Positions 8,230 through 16,524 of a stretch of DNA of 48,581 nt are shown here, one piece after another (position 1 is the first letter of the stretch; the number at the start of each line of letters is the position of its first letter). This stretch comes from Bacillus sp. AFS041924 (GTDB lineage Bacteria; Bacillota; Bacilli; Bacillales; Bacillaceae_G). The notes beneath the pieces are model-generated. The model saw nothing but the letters and a program-made list of their open reading frames with translations, was not told the DNA's origin and made no database searches. The position numbers were made by a program, and so were the translations under genes. The stretch lies in NCBI RefSeq assembly GCF_002577195.1, contig NZ_NULG01000104.1, positions 1-48,581 of the forward strand. The letters run 5' to 3'.

Positions 8230-8322
8230 CATCTGGATTGTTGGTGCTAATTTTTTCCATTAAATTGAATAATTTGCAACCTCCTATCTAATCCTAAAAT
8301 AAAAGTTAAATAGGGGAATAGT

Positions 8323-9810
8323 ATGCGAACTAATTATGAAAGTACGAAGCAACGATCCGCCAATATTAGTTGGGTGGAAGAATTATCGAAATCAAATGAT
8401 TTCATTTCATTTAAAACTTCTAGTGATGTAGAGAATCAAAGTTTATATAGTATTTATTTTTTCCGAACATTAATTAGATCTGAAATTATGCATGATCAAG
8501 TACTTCCGTATTTGACAAAAAATCTAACACTAGAAGAATTAATGTCACAGCTTCCTGTACAACAACTTACGATTACTTCGGATCGTTCCAAAATTATTAG
8601 TCAACTACTACAAGGTTATACGGCCATTCAATATGGTGATAATAAAACGGATTGTTTACTTGTAAATATTGCTAATAATGTTTCAAGAACAATTGGTCCT
8701 CCGATTATGGAATCGACTACTTTAGGTCCACAAGTTGGATTTGTAGAAGATATGGATGTAAATATAAATTTAATACGAAAAAAATTGCCACTTACTGATC
8801 TTCATGTGAAGGAAATGGTAGTGGGGGAGTTATCAAAGACAAATATTGCTGTTATTTTTTTAAAAGGATTTGCTGATGAGGACAATGTAAATACCATAAC
8901 TCAACGGATTAACGATATCCAGTATGATCATATTCCAGATAGCTCTTTTGTTTCGAATATGATTGCGGATAACACTCATTCAATCTTTCCACAAACGATT
9001 CCGACTGAACGAATCGATCGTACAGTTGCAGGTTTAGTGGAAGGCAAAATTGTGGTTGTAGTAGATGGTTCTCCAAATGTACTTCTTGCGCCTGCTTTAA
9101 TTGACGAAACATTTATTGCAATGGAAGATTATTATGTCAATTGGGTACTTGCTACATTTTTTCGTTTTCTTAGAATGTTCGGTTTTGCGCTTTCAATTTT
9201 CATAACGCCATTTTATGTTGCAATTTTGAGCTATCACTATGAGCTGATTCCACCACGTTTACTTGAATCATTAGTAACATCTAGATCATCTGTACCATTT
9301 CCCCCAATTATTGAGGTTTTATTTCTAGAAATTACGATCGAATTAGTTAAGGAAGCAGGTCTTCGTCTTCCTTCCAAAATTGGTCAAACACTTGGTATTG
9401 TCGGCGGTATTGTAATTGGTCAAGCCGTTGTTGAGGCTAAACTAACGAGTAATATTCTGCTAATTCTTGTCGGATTAGGTACGCTTGCTTCCTACACATC
9501 TGCAATTTATAAGTTTAATAATACAATCCGATTTATAAAGTTTCCTGTTGTATTAATGGCTCAGTTTATTGGATTATTGGGTATTTTTATGGGGTTAATC
9601 TTTTTAATGACTCATTTACTTCGATTAACATCATTGGGAAGACCGTATATTGGCTCATACCCGTTTAGGAAAACGACAATTAATGATTTGTGGATCAGAT
9701 TACCATTTGCAATGCAGAAAAAAAGACCGACAAATTTAAGGCCAGTTAAATTATTTCGGTCAACAGACGATATAAAACGTCCTGGTCCACCAAGTGATTT
9801 TGATGAATAA
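8323..9810 (+). CDS. Spore germination protein, GerA family A subunit
   Basis: This 495-residue A subunit forms the inner-membrane germinant receptor of the dormant spore with the next two proteins. The first 270 residues are a soluble region typical of GerAA/GerKA (LRSEIMHDQVLPYL, then VGFVEDMDVNINLIRKKL, a family signature), and the C-terminal half has about five membrane helices with the conserved PFPPIIEVLFLEITIELV. The tail is hydrophilic and ends PPSDFDE. The ATG is preceded by TAGGGGAA. It is the first gene of an operon in the usual A-B-C order. Expression in the forespore from a sigma-G promoter is expected from the family, but I could not locate one convincingly. The germinant is unknown. 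Confidence 0.93.
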   Translation: MRTNYESTKQRSANISWVEELSKSNDFISFKTSSDVENQSLYSIYFFRTLIRSEIMHDQVLPYLTKNLTLEELMSQLPVQQLTITSDRSKIISQLLQGYTAIQYGDNKTDCLLVNIANNVSRTIGPPIMESTTLGPQVGFVEDMDVNINLIRKKLPLTDLHVKEMVVGELSKTNIAVIFLKGFADEDNVNTITQRINDIQYDHIPDSSFVSNMIADNTHSIFPQTIPTERIDRTVAGLVEGKIVVVVDGSPNVLLAPALIDETFIAMEDYYVNWVLATFFRFLRMFGFALSIFITPFYVAILSYHYELIPPRLLESLVTSRSSVPFPPIIEVLFLEITIELVKEAGLRLPSKIGQTLGIVGGIVIGQAVVEAKLTSNILLILVGLGTLASYTSAIYKFNNTIRFIKFPVVLMAQFIGLLGIFMGLIFLMTHLLRLTSLGRPYIGSYPFRKTTINDLWIRLPFAMQKKRPTNLRPVKLFRSTDDIKRPGPPSDFDE

Positions 9811-9828
9811 AAAAGGGGAGAGTTAAAA

Positions 9829-10914
9829 ATGGCTACATATAGAAGACAACAAGTTTCTCCTTATCTCCTGTTTTTTATAATTACAAGTTCTCAAATAGGA
9901 GTAGGCGTTTTAGGCTTTCAACGAATTATCGCTAAAAATGCGGGCTATGATGCATGGATTAGTGTAATAATTGCAGGTATTTTTATACACTTAATTGTAT
10001 GGTTTATGTACAAATTGTTAACGAATGCGCAAGGGGATATCATTGATGCCCATAAGCAATTATTTGGAAAAATCATAGGTGCAACCTTTAGTTTAATCAT
10101 TCTTGTCTATTATTTAATTGCAGCTATTTCTGTATTAAGATTATATATTGAAATTGTTCAAGTTTGGATGTTTCCAACACTACAAACGTGGTTGTTAGCT
10201 ATAATCATTTTATTGCTATGCTATTACATTATTTCCGGTGGGTTTAGAGTAGTAGTAGGGATTGCTTTTTTATCTGGGATTTCTACAGCACTTCTTTATA
10301 CTTTGCTATTTCATTTGCCACATAAATATATTCATATGGATAATGTTTTACCTATTTTTGATCATTCTTTTAAAGATTTATTAATGTCTGCAAAACAGAC
10401 AATCTATACGATGGCAGGATTTGAAATTTTACTAATGGTCTTCCCATTTATTCGAAATGGAAATTCTTCTCAAAAATTTGCACAATGGGGCGTTGCTTTT
10501 TCAACTTTAATTTTTACTTTATCAGCTTTTACAACATTTTTGCTTTTAAGCGAAAAACAAATTGAACATGTCATTTGGTCAAGAATCTATATTGCTAAGT
10601 TAATTCAATTTCCATTTCTAGAAAGATTTGAATATATTTTAATTTCTAGTTTCATCATAAAGGTTATCTCAATTTTAACTTTACTATTATGGAGTACTAG
10701 CAGAGGACTTAAATTAATTTTTAAATGGAAACAAAAATATACATTAATATTAATTAGTCTGATTAGTCTGTTCGTCTGTCAATTACTTAAAACTCGCTAT
10801 GAAATAAATATCTTTGCAGACTATACAAGTAGAATTTCCCTTTACATTTTCTATATTTATATACCGCTATTGTCAATCATTTTTATGTTTAAAAAGTCAG
10901 GGAAAGCGACATGA
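9829..10914 (+). CDS. Spore germination protein, GerB family permease-like subunit
   Basis: This 361-residue B subunit is of the APC-superfamily endospore germination permease type. It has about ten membrane helices, with the conserved N-terminal SSQIGVGVLGFQR in helix 1, where family members bind small germinants such as amino acids. GGGGAGAG lies 7 bases before the ATG, 18 bases downstream of the A gene. Its last codons overlap the start of the C gene by four bases (ATGA), which suggests translational coupling and a fixed ratio of the subunits. Confidence 0.92.
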   Translation: MATYRRQQVSPYLLFFIITSSQIGVGVLGFQRIIAKNAGYDAWISVIIAGIFIHLIVWFMYKLLTNAQGDIIDAHKQLFGKIIGATFSLIILVYYLIAAISVLRLYIEIVQVWMFPTLQTWLLAIIILLLCYYIISGGFRVVVGIAFLSGISTALLYTLLFHLPHKYIHMDNVLPIFDHSFKDLLMSAKQTIYTMAGFEILLMVFPFIRNGNSSQKFAQWGVAFSTLIFTLSAFTTFLLLSEKQIEHVIWSRIYIAKLIQFPFLERFEYILISSFIIKVISILTLLLWSTSRGLKLIFKWKQKYTLILISLISLFVCQLLKTRYEINIFADYTSRISLYIFYIYIPLLSIIFMFKKSGKAT

Positions 10915-11993
10915 AAAAAATACTGCTAATTTTGATGATTTGTTTAGCCACTTTAATAAATGGGTGCGCACTAGTTCCAGCTACTGATGTAAATGAACTA
11001 AATCTTATTGAAGGGGCTGGATTCGACTTAATAAAACAAAACCAGCTTAAAGGAACAGCTTTTTTTCCTAAGTTTCGATCAGCTGGTCCTACTCAGTTTC
11101 AAGCAGTATCTGCAAATGGAGAAACAATTAAAAAAGTAAGAGAACGAATAGATAGACAAGTTCGATATCGTTTAATATCAGGACAGCTTCGTTTTGTTGG
11201 TTTCAATTTAGATTTAGCCAAAAAAGGAATCTATCCGATTATTGATACATTCAATCGTGACCCAGCAGTAGGGAATTTAATACAAATCGCGGTAGTCGAC
11301 GGTGAAACTGCTGATTTGTTTGCTTTAAAACAGTATAAAAATGAGAATTTGGCGCTATATCTCTACGATCTACTAATACATAATTCAGAGACGGGACCAT
11401 TGCCTTTTACTGATTTTGCAACGTTTGTCTATCAGTATTTTGAAGAAGGAAAGGATCCGTATTTACCCGTTCTAAAAATAGTTAATGACGAGATTAAAAT
11501 AACTGGTATAGCACTATTTAAAGCTGACAAACTCATCACAATTATTCCTTGGAAATATGTGTTCATGATGAAAAGTCTGATTGAAGGTTATAAACAAGGA
11601 TTACATCAGTTCAAACTGGATGGACAATATGTAGCAATTGATAATATAAATTCCAAAAGTGAATTCGATATAAAAATCAAAAAAGGGATTCCCGAATTTA
11701 CAGTTAGATTGAAGATGAACGCCAGGATTCAAGAATATACTGGCAATAATCCAATTATGTTTCCAAAACATATTAAAGATTTAAATACAAAAATATCAAA
11801 GGAACTTGAAAAAAATGGTCAAGAGCTCCTAGCGCTTCTTCAGAAAAATAATCTAGATCCAATTGGATTAGGTTCAAAGTTAGAAGCACATCAAAGAGGT
11901 TTTGATGCGAAAAAATGGGAAAAACAGTATCCGAAAGCAAAAATAAAATTAAAGGTTGATTTAGACATACTTCATACTGGTATTGTTGAGTAA
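10911..11993 (+). CDS. Spore germination lipoprotein, Ger(x)C family
   Basis: This 360-residue C subunit is a lipoprotein: the signal peptide MKKILLILMICLATLINGC ends in a lipobox with the acylated Cys at residue 19. The rest is the extracytoplasmic Ger(x)C domain, with typical stretches such as LIEGAGFDL and, near the C-terminus, NNLDPIGLGSKL. Family members need diacylglyceryl modification to work. It completes the receptor operon, and a terminator follows within 50 bases. Confidence 0.93.
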   Translation: MKKILLILMICLATLINGCALVPATDVNELNLIEGAGFDLIKQNQLKGTAFFPKFRSAGPTQFQAVSANGETIKKVRERIDRQVRYRLISGQLRFVGFNLDLAKKGIYPIIDTFNRDPAVGNLIQIAVVDGETADLFALKQYKNENLALYLYDLLIHNSETGPLPFTDFATFVYQYFEEGKDPYLPVLKIVNDEIKITGIALFKADKLITIIPWKYVFMMKSLIEGYKQGLHQFKLDGQYVAIDNINSKSEFDIKIKKGIPEFTVRLKMNARIQEYTGNNPIMFPKHIKDLNTKISKELEKNGQELLALLQKNNLDPIGLGSKLEAHQRGFDAKKWEKQYPKAKIKLKVDLDILHTGIVE

Positions 11994-12037
11994 TCTGGAA
12001 AAGGGTAGTGTCTAAGAGAAGGAAATAATCATTAGTA

Positions 12038-12075
12038 AAAAAACTAGTAAACATTTTGTTTTGCTAGTTTTTTGT
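12038..12075 (+). terminator. Terminator of the germination operon
   Basis: AAACTAGTAAACA pairs with TGTTTTGCTAGTTT with one bulge, and is followed by TTTTTG. Confidence 0.7.
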
Positions 12076-12166
12076 TTATATAAAAATTCTTTAATGATAA
12101 ATAAGAAGTTAGAATAATAATGTTAAAATAGGAAACATATTACATATTTAGAGGAGAGAAGTTCAT

Positions 12167-12601
12167 ATGAAACAGCAAAGCTTTGATAACTACGTCCGAT
12201 ATCATCCGCTTTTTCACTTTTTCGGAGCACCATTAGCTTTAATCACAATTATTGGTTCAATCGTTAACCTATGTTTTGCGATTAAAAACAGCGATCACGT
12301 TTGGCTAGCAATCTTTATTTTAGTCACTTCACTGTTATTAGTTATTTCGTTTTTCCTAACACGATTTTATTCCAATAAAGTACAAGATAGAGTGATTCGC
12401 ATGGAAGAAAATTTCCGTCACTTTACATTAACAGGAAAACCACTAAATCCTAATACAACAATGGGGCAGATCATCGCATTACGATTTGCAAGTGATGAGG
12501 AATTTGTAGAGTTAAGTGAAAGAGCGGTAAATGAAGGAATGTCTTCAAAAGAGATAAAACAGAATATTAAAAATTGGCGTGCGGATGAGTATCGCGTTTA
12601 A
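12167..12601 (+). CDS. DUF6526 family membrane protein
   Basis: The 144-residue product has two close membrane helices (about residues 18-42 and 47-67) followed by a cytoplasmic helical tail with LTRFYSNKVQDRVIRMEENF and ending NWRADEYRV. This is the pattern of proteins now named DUF6526, whose function is unknown. The ATG follows GAGGAGAGAAG. It is a single-gene unit flanked by terminators, and its closeness to the germination operon does not imply a shared role. Confidence 0.75.
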   Translation: MKQQSFDNYVRYHPLFHFFGAPLALITIIGSIVNLCFAIKNSDHVWLAIFILVTSLLLVISFFLTRFYSNKVQDRVIRMEENFRHFTLTGKPLNPNTTMGQIIALRFASDEEFVELSERAVNEGMSSKEIKQNIKNWRADEYRV

Positions 12602-12610
12602 GTGAGTTTG

Positions 12611-12640
12611 AAGGACTAACTTATGATAGTCCCTTTTTTT
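12611..12640 (+). terminator. Terminator after the DUF6526 gene
   Basis: GGACTA and TAGTCC form a 6-bp stem around ACTTATGA, followed by C and seven T. Confidence 0.75.
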
Positions 12641-12670
12641 AATTCCAAATATCCGTCCCAAAAATAAAAT

Positions 12671-12703
12671 GTACCCTAAAGAGAAGACTCTTTAGGGTAC
12701 GTT
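12671..12703 (-). terminator. Terminator of the NlpC/P60 gene
   Basis: GTACCCTAAAGAG (12671-12683) and CTCTTTAGGGTAC (12688-12700) form a perfect 13-bp stem with a 4-base loop. On the minus strand it is followed by ATTTTATTTT. Confidence 0.88.
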
Positions 12704-12707
12704 TTAC

Positions 12708-13961
12708 TTATTTAAATCGTTTATAGCCTAAGAAATGTTGGTTCCAATATGAGTTGTTAATTTTAGAAATAGTTACTCCTGAACTGCTACTTGCATGGAT
12801 AAACTCATTGCTATTAATAACGATCCCCATATGAGACGGCCCATAAGTATATGTATCTTTAAAAACGATTAAATCTCCAGGTTGAACATTATTTACGGTT
12901 TGTAAATTAGAGTTATTATACCAATAACCCGCAACGTTGGTTCGAGGAAGTGACACTCCAAATTTTTTGAATACATATGAAATATATCCACTACAGTCAA
13001 ATCCAGATGGAGTTGCTCCACCCCAAACATAAGGTACATCTAAAAACTTTTTTGAATAGGTGATTAAATCTTGTACATCAAAAGTTTGAGTGTTATTTGA
13101 TTGGGAGCTATTTGTTTGAGAGTTTTTTGAATCTGTATCTTTTGCAACATAAGAAGCACTAATATAACCCGTTAACCCATTATATTTTACTTTGTACCAG
13201 CCATTTGTGCTTGAGATTACATTTAGTTTTTGGTTTTTATTAATAACACCTAAAATATGATAAGAAGTTCCAGCTCCAGATCTTAAGTTGACGTTACCAG
13301 TAGTAATGTAGTTACCCGAAGTTACTTCTTGATTAGTATTATTACTACTATTACTATTTGATTCAGTTCCTTTTCCAACATAAGTTGCGCTAATATAACC
13401 TGTTACCCCATTAAATTTTATCTTATACCAACCATTGGCGCTTGAGATTACATTAAGTTTTTGGTTTTTATTAACACTTCCTAAAATCTGATAAGAAGTT
13501 CCAGCCCCAGATCGAATGCGAACACCATTACCAGTAGAAACATAATTACCCGAACTAACCACTTGAGTTGTATTACTATTCGATTCGGTTAATTTTCCAA
13601 CATAAGATGCACTAATATACCCTGTAGCCCCATTAAATTTTACTTTATACCAACCATTGGCGCTTGAAATTACATCTAGTTTTTGATTTTTATTAACACT
13701 ACCTAAAATCTTATAAGAAGTTCCGGCTCCAGATCGAATGCGGACACCGTTACCAATTGAAATATATGTATTTGAAATTTTGCTAGTTTGCAATGGTTTT
13801 TTAGTATCAATAGAAGTTGTAGCTTCAATCGTATTTGGAGCTTGAATAGCTACAAATGTTGATGCAAGTCCTACTAATGCCATTGAGTTTATTGTTCTCT
13901 TTTTTTTGCGTCCTCCTTTCGAATTTAACTTAATTAATGTGTACGTTGACTTCGACTTCAT
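12708..13961 (-). CDS. Secreted cell-wall endopeptidase, three SH3b plus NlpC/P60
   Basis: This 417-residue secreted protein should cut peptide crosslinks of peptidoglycan. A long basic signal peptide ends near residue 47. Three SH3b repeats follow (each has RSGAGTSY and NGWYK-KF/Y-G-TGYIS), separated by Ser/Asn/Thr linkers, and then a C40 catalytic domain from about residue 295. The catalytic Cys is in GFDCSGYISYVF and the partner His in PSHMGIVI, with a third polar residue in EFIHASSS. GGGAAGG lies 7 bases before the ATG. A strong AAAGGAGGA lies inside the first codons but no start fits it. The gene is monocistronic, and its leader may hold an attenuator. Confidence 0.93.
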   Translation of the reverse strand: MKSKSTYTLIKLNSKGGRKKKRTINSMALVGLASTFVAIQAPNTIEATTSIDTKKPLQTSKISNTYISIGNGVRIRSGAGTSYKILGSVNKNQKLDVISSANGWYKVKFNGATGYISASYVGKLTESNSNTTQVVSSGNYVSTGNGVRIRSGAGTSYQILGSVNKNQKLNVISSANGWYKIKFNGVTGYISATYVGKGTESNSNSSNNTNQEVTSGNYITTGNVNLRSGAGTSYHILGVINKNQKLNVISSTNGWYKVKYNGLTGYISASYVAKDTDSKNSQTNSSQSNNTQTFDVQDLITYSKKFLDVPYVWGGATPSGFDCSGYISYVFKKFGVSLPRTNVAGYWYNNSNLQTVNNVQPGDLIVFKDTYTYGPSHMGIVINSNEFIHASSSSGVTISKINNSYWNQHFLGYKRFK

Positions 13962-14002
13962 TACTAAACCTTCCCTCTTACCAATACCTGAAATATAACA
14001 TA

Positions 14003-14036
14003 GAAAAAACCCCTTACCTCATTCGTTAAGTAAAGG
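14003..14036 (-). terminator. Terminator-like hairpin in the leader of the NlpC/P60 gene
   Basis: On the minus strand CCTTTACTT pairs with AGGTAAGG (one bulge) around AACGAATG and is followed by GGTTTTTT. It lies between any upstream promoter and the start codon at 13961, so it may act as an attenuator. I did not find a recognisable aptamer upstream. Confidence 0.45.
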
Positions 14037-14470
14037 CAAATCTTAGATATAAATGAATTGGGTAATTAAATTATAAAGAATGTGAAATCACATTAAGTTT
14101 AAATTCTAACATAATTACCTATGTGACTTCACTCATTAAGGGTGAAATTATCAAAATTAAATAAGTTCACAATTTTGTGAAAATAAGAGATTCAAATTGT
14201 AGGAAACAGATTATTGCTTAAAATTAGGTCTAAATTTATAGGAATTTATTGGAAGGAGAGCTTTGTTGTTAAAGAGGGGGAATCCCGGCGCAGTTATGCT
14301 TTTGTAGTTGAATTTAAGAATCATTTCTGGTGAAAAAATAGTAGATTGCTATTCATTTTTTAACAGATTTGATCAAAATAAAAGCAAGTTTGCTAAATTT
14401 CCATTTGAATGTCTCTACTTTTATCCAATTATTAAGCTATAATGCATTTACCGGTATGGGTATTTCTTTA
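14037..14470. other. Non-coding region upstream of the NlpC/P60 gene
   Basis: No gene is seen. It contains the palindrome TTCACAATTTTGTGAA (14166-14181) and a small GC-richer patch (GAGGGGGAATCCCGGCGCAG at 14273-14292) that stands out from the AT-rich surroundings and is unexplained. The promoter of the minus-strand endopeptidase gene should lie here, but no clear -35/-10 pair was found. Confidence 0.35.
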
Positions 14471-14476
14471 TCTTAT

Positions 14477-14710
14477 TTGCGATTCTGTGGGTTTTAATTG
14501 CAGTTCCACTGGTTTTAATTGCGATTCTCTAATTTTAATTGCAGTTCCGTCAATTTTATTTGCGATTTCCGAATTTTATTTGCACTACACAATTTAATTG
14601 CAGCTACTCCGCATTTATTTGATGAGATAGCCTTCTTATTTGCGTTTCTCATACTTTTATTTGTACTACACAATATAATTACAGCTATTCTGCATTTATT
14701 TGCGACAACA
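14477..14710. repeat. Degenerate about 21-bp tandem repeat array
   Basis: About twelve units of the form TTTTAATTGCNATTCYNNAA follow each other. The TTGC or its equivalent recurs at 14477, 14498, 14519, 14539, 14560, 14580, 14598, 14619, 14640, 14661, 14679 and 14700, giving spacings of 18-21 bases. Within it, a block of about 48 bases is repeated 81 bases later (14573-14621 and 14654-14702). Because 21 bases equal seven codons, a frame of 84 codons stays open across it; that frame has no ribosome binding site and is not a gene. Confidence 0.75.
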
Positions 14711-14726
14711 TTACACCTAAAAACAA

Positions 14727-14763
14727 AAAAAGCAGGAAATCATCAAAAATTCCCTGCTCTAAC
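14727..14763 (-). terminator. Terminator of the L,D-transpeptidase gene
   Basis: On the minus strand AGCAGGGAATT and ATTTCCTGCT form a stem around TTTGATG, followed by seven T. Confidence 0.82.
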
Positions 14764-14776
14764 CACTATCTAAATT

Positions 14777-16216
14777 TTAATAAATAACCACCGGCTCATA
14801 CGTGCTAAGGTTATCATATACAGTCTTCATTATACTAGGAGGTGTATTAACACAACCACCTGACCCAGCAGTTAAAAAGGCATTACTTGACCAGTTCGTT
14901 CGCCAACTAGCATCGTGAAAACCTTGACCACTATTTGTGAATGGTGCCCAATAATTTACTTCAATTTCATATGACCCACTACCTACGTGAGAGCCCCTTA
15001 GTATTGATGGTGTTCGTTTATAAAGGATATACCATACTCCTTTTGATGTATCTTCACCAGTGATATGTTTACCTGTAACGACATTCGTAGTGACAACCAA
15101 TTTGCCATTTTTGTAAAGCCATATACGTTGTTCTGAAATCGATACTTCAGCATATGTATCGCCAATGCCATTGTTTGAAGTCGTAGTATAACCATAACCT
15201 TCATTATTCCAGCCATGACCGAGAATATGAGTAGCTGAAATAGATTTATCTCCTGATTCAAAAGCGACCAGAACTTGTTTAGATTCTTTCTCCACATCTA
15301 ATGCCCAGCCGTATCCTTGTCCTTTAACTGAAATGACTGAACCTGAATGGGTTTTAAATTTAAAATTTTTATCTAATGTAGAATGAGTATTATTTATTTC
15401 AGCAATTTTGTTTTTCATATCAACTGGGTCTATTGTAACCTTTAAATCTTTTGATACAGAAGCATTTTTAATTAATTTGCTCGCCTTTAAAGAATAAACT
15501 TTATCTTGGACCTTATAATTAACTGTGCGCCCTAGGAGTGCTTGCAGTTTTTTCTCTTCATTTTTCACAATTTTATTGTCTTCTTTGATCGGTTGAATGA
15601 AAACAGGCTTTAGACGAATTACACTAGTATATTTATGTTGTGAGTACTCTTTTAATAGACTAGTAACATCATATTGCTCACCGGCAATGCTTTTAGAGAC
15701 AACGATTTTACCTTGTTCCAAACGAACCGTCGCATCTTGTGGTGCTTTTAAACCTTTATTAAGTGTGAGAAGCTTATCTTCTATTTGTTTGTTCATTGTA
15801 TGAATTTGGTTTTCATCTAGTTTACTAGGCGTTAAAATATAATTTTTTTCTTTTGAAGAAGGAAAGAATGTACGTTGGCTTTTTAATATTTTTTTAATAG
15901 CCGGTAGATCATTTTCCGTAAAGCCCAGTTTTGTATCTTTTCCATCAAAGATTTGCTGTTTACCTACATATACTATGTTTTTAAGTTCTTTTGTTTTTAA
16001 TTTTTCAAGTGCATTTTCAGCACTCAGCCCACTTATTTTTATGCCATTAATTTTGATTCGAGCGTTAAAGTGGCTTGCCTGATAATAAAAGGTTGCAGCA
16101 AGAGTGATTGCTATAATAAGGATGATCCCGGTCGTAATGATATGCCAAGATGAAAAACCTTTTGATGATCTTCTCCGTTGAATTGTTTTTTTTCCAATAT
16201 TTAAAGTAGTTTCCAA
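14777..16216 (-). CDS. L,D-transpeptidase (YkuD) with PG_binding_4-like region
   Basis: This 479-residue membrane-anchored enzyme should form or remodel 3-3 peptidoglycan crosslinks outside the cell. There is one signal-anchor helix (WHIITTGIILIIAITLAATF, about residues 24-43), a PG_binding_4/VanW-like region from about 60 to 320, and a C-terminal YkuD domain ending in the catalytic motif GSGGCVNTP with the nucleophile Cys. The start is TTG at 16216, since GGGAGGAA lies 7 bases before it; the ATG 30 bases upstream has no ribosome binding site. It is divergent from the tandem PBP4 gene, another wall enzyme. Confidence 0.9.
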   Translation of the reverse strand: METTLNIGKKTIQRRRSSKGFSSWHIITTGIILIIAITLAATFYYQASHFNARIKINGIKISGLSAENALEKLKTKELKNIVYVGKQQIFDGKDTKLGFTENDLPAIKKILKSQRTFFPSSKEKNYILTPSKLDENQIHTMNKQIEDKLLTLNKGLKAPQDATVRLEQGKIVVSKSIAGEQYDVTSLLKEYSQHKYTSVIRLKPVFIQPIKEDNKIVKNEEKKLQALLGRTVNYKVQDKVYSLKASKLIKNASVSKDLKVTIDPVDMKNKIAEINNTHSTLDKNFKFKTHSGSVISVKGQGYGWALDVEKESKQVLVAFESGDKSISATHILGHGWNNEGYGYTTTSNNGIGDTYAEVSISEQRIWLYKNGKLVVTTNVVTGKHITGEDTSKGVWYILYKRTPSILRGSHVGSGSYEIEVNYWAPFTNSGQGFHDASWRTNWSSNAFLTAGSGGCVNTPPSIMKTVYDNLSTYEPVVIY

Positions 16217-16524
16217 AAAAAATTCCTCCCGTACCCTTTGTTCCATTTATTAATGCTACTGAGATTAAATGATAGTTTGTACTCGTAGATTACAATTATA
16301 TTACATTATTTACTTATTTATTACTATTCTACCTTTTTTTTAAGTCGATTTCTGTCACTATTTGTTTTGAGGTGGAAATATTATCTAATTGTTTTTTCGT
16401 ACGAGAGTTAATTAGAAACATAAATTCTATTTGGTAATATTATTTAATAGATAAATAAAAAGGATATTTTTGTAATATTTTGAATATTAATATTTGTACT
16501 ATAAACAAAAAGGGGAGAGGAATA

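Noticed and set aside
8230-8322. Sigma-G promoter before the germination operon
   Set aside because: TGAATA at 8264 suits a -35, but no CATACTA-like -10 occurs at the proper distance.
14519-14773. 84-codon plus-strand frame
   Set aside because: It is produced by the 21-bp repeat array, whose period is a multiple of three, has no ribosome binding site and runs through a terminator.
16480-16524. Upstream in-frame start for the tandem PBP4 gene
   Set aside because: The upstream ATG has no ribosome binding site and would place 15 residues before a well-formed signal peptide.
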